From Prorocentrum cordatum (lineage: Eukaryota; Sar; Dinophyceae; Prorocentrales; Prorocentraceae): a stretch of DNA of 64,000 bases. The stretch lies in contig CAUYUJ010016059.1 of assembly GCA_963575745.1 (NCBI GenBank), positions 578,849 to 642,848 on the forward strand. The letters run 5' to 3'. Positions 57,453-64,000 of the stretch are shown piece by piece. Position 1 is the stretch's first letter. Every line of letters begins with the position of its first letter. A model generated the notes under the pieces. The model worked only from the letters and a program-made list of their open reading frames with translations. It made no database searches and was not told the origin of the DNA. Made by a program: the position numbers and the translations under genes.

Positions 57453-58840
57453 AGCTTCGGTGAAGCTCCCTATGGGGCCATGGCGCTGAAATGGGCGTGC
57501 GGAGCGTATGTGATCGCAGCCACTGGGGCCTTCGGTGGAGCTCTTCACGGGGCACCGAAGCGTGTGAGGGGCGTGCCGACATGGTTGCGGCGGGCGCACG
57601 CGAACGCAGCCGCTGGGGCTTTCGGTGCAGCTCCCCATGGGGCTACGAAGCGTGTGATGGGTGTGCCGAATTGGGCGCGGCGGACGCATGCGAACACCGC
57701 CACTGGAGCCTCTGGTCGCGCTCCCTACGGGGCCACGAAGCGTGTGACAGGTATACCGAAAACTGGTGGGTCGGACGCATGCGAGCACTGCCACTGAGGC
57801 CTTCGGTGGAGCTCCCTATGGGGCCACGGAGCGTGTGAAGGTTGTGCCGAAATAGGTGCGGCGGGCGCATGCGAACGCAGTCACTAGGGCCTTCGGTGCA
57901 CCCCTCTACGGGGCCACTCAGCGTGTTCTTGGGTGTGCCGACATGGGCGCGGCGCACGCATGCGAACACTCCCACTGGAGCCTCTGGTCGCGCTCCCTAC
58001 AGGGCCACGAAGCGTGTGACAGGTATACCGGAAATTGGTGGGCGGACGCGCGCAAACACCGCCACTGAGGCCTTTGGTGGAGCTCCTATGGGGCCACGCA
58101 CGTTTGAGGGGCGTGCGAAATAGGTGCGGCGGGAGCATGCGAACGCAGCCGCTAGGGCCTTCGGTGCAGCTCCTTATTAGGCCACGAAGCGTGTGAAAGT
58201 TGTGCCGAAATTGGTGGGCAGGCGCATGCACACGCAGCCACTGAGGCCTTCGGTGGAGCTCTTTATGGAGCCACGAAACGCGTGACGGTGTATGTTTGCG
58301 GCGGGCCATGCGAACGCAGCCAGTGGAGCCTTCGTCGGAGCTCCCTATGGGGCCACGGCACGTTTGAGGCGCGTACCGAAATAGGTGCGGCGGGCGCACG
58401 CGGACGCAGCCACTGGGGCCTTCGGTGGAGCCCCCTATGGGGCCACGAAGAGTGTGAGGGGCGTGCCAGAATGGTTGCGGCGGGCGCGCGCGAACGCAGT
58501 CACTGGGGCTTTCGGTGCAGCTCCCTATGGGGCCACAAAACGTGTGATGGGTTTGCCGAAATGGACGAGGAAGGCGCACACGAACGCAGCCACCGGGGCC
58601 TTCGGTGGAGCTCTCTATGGGGCACCGAAGCGTGTGAGGGGTGTGCCGACATGGGTGCAGCGGGCGCATGCGAACGGCAACCACTCGGGCTTTCGGTGGA
58701 ACTCCCAATGGGTGCCACTGGGGCTTTTGGTGTGAACGGTGTTGCGAATAATTGTGGTGCGGCGGGCGCATGCGAACGCAATCGCTGGGGCCTTGGGTGG
58801 AGCTCCCTAATTAAGGCGCCACGAAGCTTGTGAGGGGTGT
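57453..58840 (+). repeat. ~91-bp satellite array
   Basis: About 15 diverged copies of a unit reading roughly GGGGCCTTCGGTGGAGCTCC, CTATGGGGCCACGAAGCGTG, TGAGGGGTGTGCCGAAATGG, GTGCGGCGGGCGCATGCGAA, CGCAGCCACT. Unit starts (TGGGGCYTTCGGT or TGGAGCCTCTGGT) fall near 57523, 57615, 57705, 57795 and onwards. The period is mostly not a multiple of three, so frames rotate through the array and no protein repeat is implied. Confidence 0.93.
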
Positions 58841-60604
58841 ACCGAAATAGTTGACTGGTGCAGGGAGCAGGGGCAGGGATGGGAGGAGGGAGGAGCGGGT
58901 GGAGGAGTCGGGAAGGAGGCAGGACGCTGGGCGCCGTCTTTTCAAAACGAGGATCCAACACCACAGGATTGTGGAAAAAACCGAAAAACCATCCATCCTG
59001 GATCGTCTTCGATCATCCTGCTCCTGCTCCTCCTCCTCCTCCTCCTCCCCCTCCTCCTCCTCCTCCTCTTCCTTCTCCTTCTGAGAAAGCCGCTTTCCTC
59101 GCTCTAACCCCTTGTGCGCGCTGCCGGAGCCAGCGCACCAATCTCCAAGCATGAAAGGAAACGGAGTCCGAGGGAAACGGGTCCTGGACCCTGGGGCCTT
59201 CTCCCAGAAGCAAATGCTCGTCCTACCTGAATCGGCTCTCGACACTCCCGGGGCCCGGGGAGGGCCTGGTAGCCCGACGACTGCCCAAACAACTCAGGAC
59301 CCGTTTTCCTCGGGAACCGCTTGCTTCATAGCGGTTCTCATCAGCTGGCCTGGCCGACAAGCGGTGCATTCCCGCAACTACATGCACCTCCAGCCCGGGC
59401 CGCGCCCATCCGGGGCCTCAGGGCCGGTGCACATCGACCGACCTCCCCCAGCGCGGGCCAGGAGGGTCTGTGCACTGGTCCAGGCCGCAGGATTGGCACG
59501 GCCACGGTTGGAACTGGTTCACCAGAGCCCAGACCTCCTCTCGCCGCGCAAAATCACAGCGCTGTACTCTGCTGCACGGACTCTCGGGGACCTTCCCCGA
59601 GCCTGGGACCGTTAAAAGACGACTCGGAATGAACAGAAATCGGCCACACGTTAGAGTGACCCTAGGCAAGAGTGGTGCGCAGCTTGAGGAGGCCGCGTGG
59701 AGGCCAAATCCCAGCGTGCGAGCCAATGCTGGGGTGGCCCCGGCGAGACCGCACCAGAGGCCACTCCGGCGAATGGCAACTCCTACGCGCAGCCGAAGGG
59801 GATCCTGGGGACGACGGTCTCTGCACCTCCCGGAGCCCACGCCGTGCAAAATCACAGCGTCGGCGGCCTGGGGAGGCTCGAGATGGGGAAACCCAAAGGT
59901 ACCGATACCACTACTCCCTGTATCTCTCCTGGGCTGCGCTCTGGTCAGAATTTGGAGGCGAATCCGGCGGTGGCGACGAGGGCCTCCAAGGAGGCCCAAA
60001 AAGAGAAAAACTGCCGAAGGGTGGCGGTATGGGGTACCTCTTCCCTCCTCTGCCGAGACGCGCGTGCCTGGCCTTACACCTCCCGCGGAGCGCGCGGGAG
60101 CTACAAGGCTATACGCGCTGGATGCCCGCGCGGAAGGCCGGCGCAAAGCTGGCCACGAAGAGGGCCGGACGCGGGAGAGATGTGCGCCCACAGCGTGCGT
60201 CCGACCCGAGCATCTGATACCATCTTGTAGTACTTACTTTCCCGAGCGGCACGGCCGGAAAACGCACACCACGAAGGATATGCTACGAGACTTCTCGGCG
60301 CGCGCGTCGCCCCTGGGGGGGGCGACGCACACATAGTAGAAATATGTTGGGGTGACGCCGAGCCCAGGCTGGCCACGGCATGTGCATCCACTCGCACGCG
60401 TACTAAGCCCAAGGGCCCCCACGTCGTGATCTCTCGGCAACGTGGACACCCCCAGAGAATCACACCACCTCCCCAGGACATGTTGGCCACCCCGTTTGGA
60501 CGGTCATAGCGCCCGGTAAGGGATCCTAGAGGCCGGCATATCAAAGTGAGGAGGCCGAACGGTCATTCACGGTCCCTGGATGCGTGGCTCAAGTGGGGTT
60601 CCGC
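58841..60604. other. Intergenic, no gene seen
   Basis: A CTCCTC tract (about 59023-59090) and unremarkable GC-rich sequence. Phrases near 59545-59640 (TGGGACCGTTAAAAGACGAC) are related to 48909 onwards, indicating a dispersed repeat. Confidence 0.45.
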
Positions 60605-61040
60605 GGTGCGGAGTATTAATATTGTTGTTGTTATTATTGCTGCTGTTGTGTGTGTGTGTGTTGTTGTTGTTGCTGCTGCTAGTGCTGTTGCTGTTTGTGT
60701 TGTTGTGGTTGTTGTTGTTGCCGCTGTTGCTTCTAAGGTTGTTGTTTTGTTGTTGTCGTTGTTGTTGTTGTGGCTGGTGTTGTTGTTTTTGGTGTAGTGT
60801 TTGTTGTGGTTGGTGTGGTTGTTGTTATTGGTGTTCGTATTGTTGTTGTTGTTGGTGGTGTTGTTGTTGGTTTGCTGTTGTTGTCGTTGTTGTTGTTGTT
60901 GCTGGTGTCGTTGCTGTTGTTGTTTTCGGTTGTGTTTTTGTTGTGATTACAATGGGTATTGTTGTTGTTGGTGGCGGTATTGGTGATGGTGTTGTTGCTG
61001 CTGTTGTTGTTGTTGTTGTTGCGTTGTTTGTCGGTTTTGT
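60605..61040 (+). repeat. TTG-rich microsatellite region
   Basis: About 435 bp of GTT/TTG triplets with GCT, GTG and TTT variants. Frames read poly-Val, poly-Leu or poly-Cys and are not genes. Confidence 0.95.
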
Positions 61041-61321
61041 TGTCGTCATTCCACCCTCAACCCGGCTCGCGACCCACCCGCGACTCGGCCCGCCATCCAC
61101 CCGCGAACCACTCGCGAGCCACCCACATTGCTTTGACGAAAAAATCAACGCCCGCGGCGAGCTCGTTGTATAATGCGCCTGCGGCGGGCTTCTTCGGAGC
61201 CTCTCCGACTGCCGACGACTCCGCCGCCCCGTCACTCGTGTCCGCAACTGCGGGGTGCTATGGTACAGATTCCCCACACAGTGCTTGCACTTACGGGCTC
61301 TGACTTCTCCTATCAAGAACT

Positions 61322-61535
61322 GGGCCGTGTGGGCGGTCTGGCGGCTATGTTCCAGCCGTCGCCGCCCTGTCGGCGCCCGTCGTCTGGGCCGTGTGGGCGG
61401 TCTGGCGGTTATTTGGCGGCCGTCGCCGCCCCGTTTTCGCCTCGTCGCCGCCCGTAGTTTGGGCCGCGTGGGCGATCTGGCGGCTATGGTCCCGCCGTCG
61501 TCGCCCCGTCGCCCCGTCGCCGCCCGTCGCCGCTG
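61322..61535 (+). repeat. ~70-bp tandem repeat, three copies
   Basis: GGGCCGTGTGGGCGGTCTGG at 61322 and 61388 and GGGCCGCGTGGGCGATCTGG at 61463 each lead into GCGG(C/T)TAT and a CCGTCGCCGCCC segment. Confidence 0.85.
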
Positions 61536-61619
61536 CTGGATCGGACCACGTACAATGCACGAACAGCAAAACGTCTGCGCAGCACTTTGCGTCGCTCACA
61601 ACATAGATTGCACATCGTA

Positions 61620-61910
61620 GCATGCATAGCACAGGCTGCGCCACAGAGGTTGCCACATTATTGCGCAATCACATCGGTGGACCATATGCATTGAATAACA
61701 TATATTGCACCACAGTGGTTGCACAATCACACAAAGAACCCAACGTATATTGCACAACATAAATGGACCACATAGATTGGCCCGCGTAGATAACACCACA
61801 TCGATAACACCAACAATGCTGCCCCCACACAGATTGCAGCACGTAGGTTCCACAATTTGTCTGTCGCGCCTGCGGCGCGCTGTTTGGCCGCTCGCAACAT
61901 ACAGTGGACT
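61620..61910. repeat. Degenerate TTGCAC/CACATA short tandem repeat
   Basis: Repeated phrases ATTGCACCACA, GTTGCACAATCACA and TTGCACAACATA at ~25-35 bp spacing. The segment CATATATTGCACCACA (about 61698) is the exact reverse complement of TGTGGTGCAATATATG near 10681. Confidence 0.75.
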
Positions 61911-62159
61911 ACGCAAATTGCGCAAACACAAAATCTCATTTCAAAACAAATATACCTCCCCCCACCCCCCCCGGACTTAAAAACCCACTTTTCCGTATTG
62001 CAATTTGCATACACTTATGCCCTATTGTCAACCCCCAATGGGAAATCGAGTCATCCCAGGCAGGCCGGTGTTCGCTCTCCCCCCTTCATCCTTTGCCAAA
62101 AACTATGCGCGCACTCGTCGATCAAAAACCACAGATCTTCCAACATCCCTTGCAACAAA

Positions 62160-62830
62160 TAGATAACGAAATGCACTCGGGCATGTCGTCGCACGCGCAC
62201 GCCGAAATTTGTCAGAAGCGAAAAAATCCCGTAAGGATTTCAAAGCCGGAAATCACGAACACATGAAACAATGACATAGTTTTGGCAACAATGGTCTCAC
62301 CCAAAAAAGCGCCCGCACTTTTGCGAATTCGTAAGGGAACCAATTCAGTTTGTCAACGTTGCCATAAAATCCTACGTCACGGGCCTCTCGCGCGGGCGTG
62401 CCGCAATCGTTCGAATGCCCTTGCGCGATGCTGTCGCAAGAATCCCTTGCACCAAATGGGACGAAAGGCGCGCGCACGTCGTGGCGCGAGCATGCCGGAA
62501 CCCTTCAGAAAACAACAAGTTGTTCAGGAATTTCAAAAGCGGGTGTCCCGCAAAGAAATCATGAAACATGGTTTTGCAACATCAGTTCTCAAACAAAAAA
62601 TCCGCTCGAGGTCTCGCGGATTCTTGAACAAAGCATAGGTTGTTCAGTATGTTCTTCAAACTCTGCCAAACGGGCCTCCCACGCCGCCTGTCGAACTCAT
62701 TCGAACGCCCTTGCGCGCGTGCTGGGGGAGGCACGATCCGCGTCAAATACTACTACGCGGGCCACCCGCGCGCGTCGGCCGCGTGCGCATGTCGAACTTC
62801 TCCAAAAACTGACGCCGCCAACGCGAGGAT
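62160..62830. repeat. ~300-bp tandem repeat (two to three diverged copies)
   Basis: CGGGCCTC.C.CGC, CGTTCGAATGCCCTTGCGCG (62407) and CATTCGAACGCCCTTGCGCG (62697) mark two copies about 290 bp apart. CACGCGCACGCCG (62188), CGCGCGCACGTCGTGGCGCG (62468) and CGCGCGCGTCGGCCGCGTGC (62767) mark a companion segment in three copies. No gene supported. Confidence 0.7.
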
Positions 62831-63295
62831 ATCGTCATCGCTATCGGCGGGCGTGATGAACATCGGCGCCGTCATTGGCATTGCCGTCGTCATCGCCACC
62901 ATCGTCACCATCATCGGTACTCTCATACTCGTGTCTACCGTTGTCGGCGCCGCCACGATACGGTAAACAATTACTGAACACTCCCCCAAAATTACGCGAC
63001 CGAGGAACCCCACATACTTATATTATGGCTGGAGTGATGAGAGCTGAAGTGAAGCATGTGAGAATGTTGGTGGCCGTTGCCCCGCCGATGCCGCTGTGCC
63101 CTGGACGACCGTCACGGATAGCGGCCGCGGTGAGAGACCACCCCCTGCGCACCCCCATGGTGTCGAGAATATGCCATGCCTGCTGTGTCCTGGACGACCG
63201 TCGCGGATAGCGGCCGCGGCCGCCGGATAGCGGCTGCGAAAAATAATACATTCTCGGTGTTCATAAATTCTTTGGTTCTTCGGTGGGTCTCGCGT
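62831..63295. other. Intergenic with GACGACCGTC..CGGATAGCGGC repeats
   Basis: TGGACGACCGTCACGGATAG (63101) and TGGACGACCGTCGCGGATAG (63190) are two copies. GAGAGACCACCCCCTGCGCA (63131) starts a phrase repeated near 63824, 63873 and 63957. No gene seen. Confidence 0.6.
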
Positions 63296-63775
63296 TACGG
63301 AGTATCAGTAATCTACTCCAACCCGGGGGGGGGGGGCTGAAGGGGATGAGGCCGGCCGGCGGGGGTCACACCGTTCCCCGCTCCCTCGGACTGCCGCCTC
63401 GCCGAATTCGAATACACGCGGCCAGCAGGCGAGGGTCTCACCGTTCCCCGCTCCCTCAGGCCGCTGGCCCTTAACAGACCCGCCCCCCCTTAACCCCCTC
63501 TGGTGCGATACATGTATCCCACGAGCGTGGCCGAAATTCGGAGCTAACCTAGTCGTGTTTCACAAGCGGGAGTTAATCAATCCGTTCGTCCTTCGGCGGG
63601 GCTCGAGTTACGGAGTATCAGTAATCTACTGCAGCCCGGGGGGGGGGGGGCTGAAGAGGATGAGGCACACCGTTCCCCGCTCCCTCAGGCCGCTGGCCCT
63701 TAACAGACCCGCCCCCCCCTTAACCCCCTCTGGGTGCGATACATGTGTCCTACGAGCGTGGCCGAAATTGCTGAG
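63296..63775 (+). repeat. ~313-bp tandem pair with TACGGAGTATCAGTAATC
   Basis: Copies begin at 63296 and 63609. Both carry TACGGAGTATCAGTAATC, a G-homopolymer then GCTGAAG, CACCGTTCCCCGCTCCCTC, CCGCTGGCCCTTAACAGACC, CCCTTAACCCCCTCTGG and GAGCGTGGCCGAAATT. The first copy has ~60 bp extra. Confidence 0.9.
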
Positions 63776-64000
63776 CGTGGGCGTATATGATGATGGATGA
63801 CTGAGGCGTCTAGGGACCGCGGTGAGAGACCATCCCTTGCGCACCCCCTATGGTGTCGAGAAAGTGCCACGCCTGCCAAGCCTGCGCACCCCCTATGGTG
63901 CCGAGAAAGTGCCACGCCTGCTATGCCAGGACGACTGGGGCGTATAGAGACCGCAGCGAGAGACCACCCCCTGCGCACCCCCTATGGTGTCGAGAAAGTG
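63776..64000 (+). repeat. GCGCACCCCCTATGGTGTCG short repeat array
   Basis: GCGCACCCCCTATGGTGTCG then AGAAAGTGCCACGCCTGC occurs near 63840, 63885 (GTGCCG variant) and 63975, where the window ends. An earlier copy with CCCCCATGGTGTCGAGAATA is near 63149. Confidence 0.85.

Noticed and set aside
57480-58735. Repeat protein of GAFGGAPYGATKRV-type units
   Set aside because: The frame rotates between units because the period is mostly not a multiple of three. Best treated as a satellite.

Overview
The window is nuclear DNA of a dinoflagellate. Four things point there. (i) Degenerate copies of the dinoflagellate spliced leader (SL, consensus CCGTAGCCATTTTGGCTCAA+G) sit just upstream of several coding regions. 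(ii) The recognisable genes are transposon families typical of these genomes: a CACTA/Plavaka-like transposase, a DIRS-like tyrosine-recombinase retroelement with a cytosine-methyltransferase-like domain, an OTU/PIF1 Helitron-like gene, and a LINE with an RNase H domain. (iii) Only one short exon of a probable host gene is visible in 64 kb. (iv) Triplet microsatellites (GAG, CTA, GTC, CAT, TTG) are everywhere. There is no bacterial-style operon, rRNA or convincing tRNA. I cannot name the species.

Layout. 1.26-13.6 kb: a co-oriented cluster of plus-strand genes. In order they are four unrecognised genes A-D (A and B may be one gene), then a CACTA-like transposase, E. SL-like relics precede A, C, D and E, and every gap carries a polypurine or polypyrimidine tract. 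The flanks are AT-rich and carry GTTGCTAAC/GTTACTAAC motifs, inverted on the left relative to the right. This may be one ~12 kb multi-gene mobile element, now decayed by stops in B and C and frame breaks in D and E. A 120-bp three-hairpin nested palindrome lies just before gene D. 14.8-21.2 kb: a decayed DIRS-like retroelement in the order gag-like, RT, methyltransferase, RNase H, tyrosine recombinase. 21.2-28 kb: no gene seen; foldback and MITE-like repeats.

28.05-32.2 kb: a higher-order repeat of (CTA)n arrays, a conserved GATCCTACTGG block and arrays of a CCCGAACGACTCACAC repeat. 33.0-36.6 kb (minus strand): Helitron-like fragments, namely OTU protease, a YCSLFFRPW domain, a PIF1 helicase cut just after Walker B, then a Cys-rich protein on the far side of an inserted GACTCACAC array. 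37-46 kb: more of the same repeat family, a third CTA array and duplicated cassettes. 48.2 kb: a 128-bp MITE with a 10-bp target duplication. 48.6-48.76 kb (minus): one glycosyltransferase exon. 52.2-55.1 kb (minus): a 5'-truncated LINE ending at a 600-bp GGA tract. 57.45-58.84 kb: a ~91-bp satellite. 60.6-64 kb: TTG microsatellite and several short tandem repeat families.

Almost every coding region here is mobile-element derived and carries frameshifts or stops. I read the window as a repeat-rich intergenic or intronic stretch recording many insertions, not as a set of working host genes. Functional calls rest on motifs read by eye; no similarity search was run.
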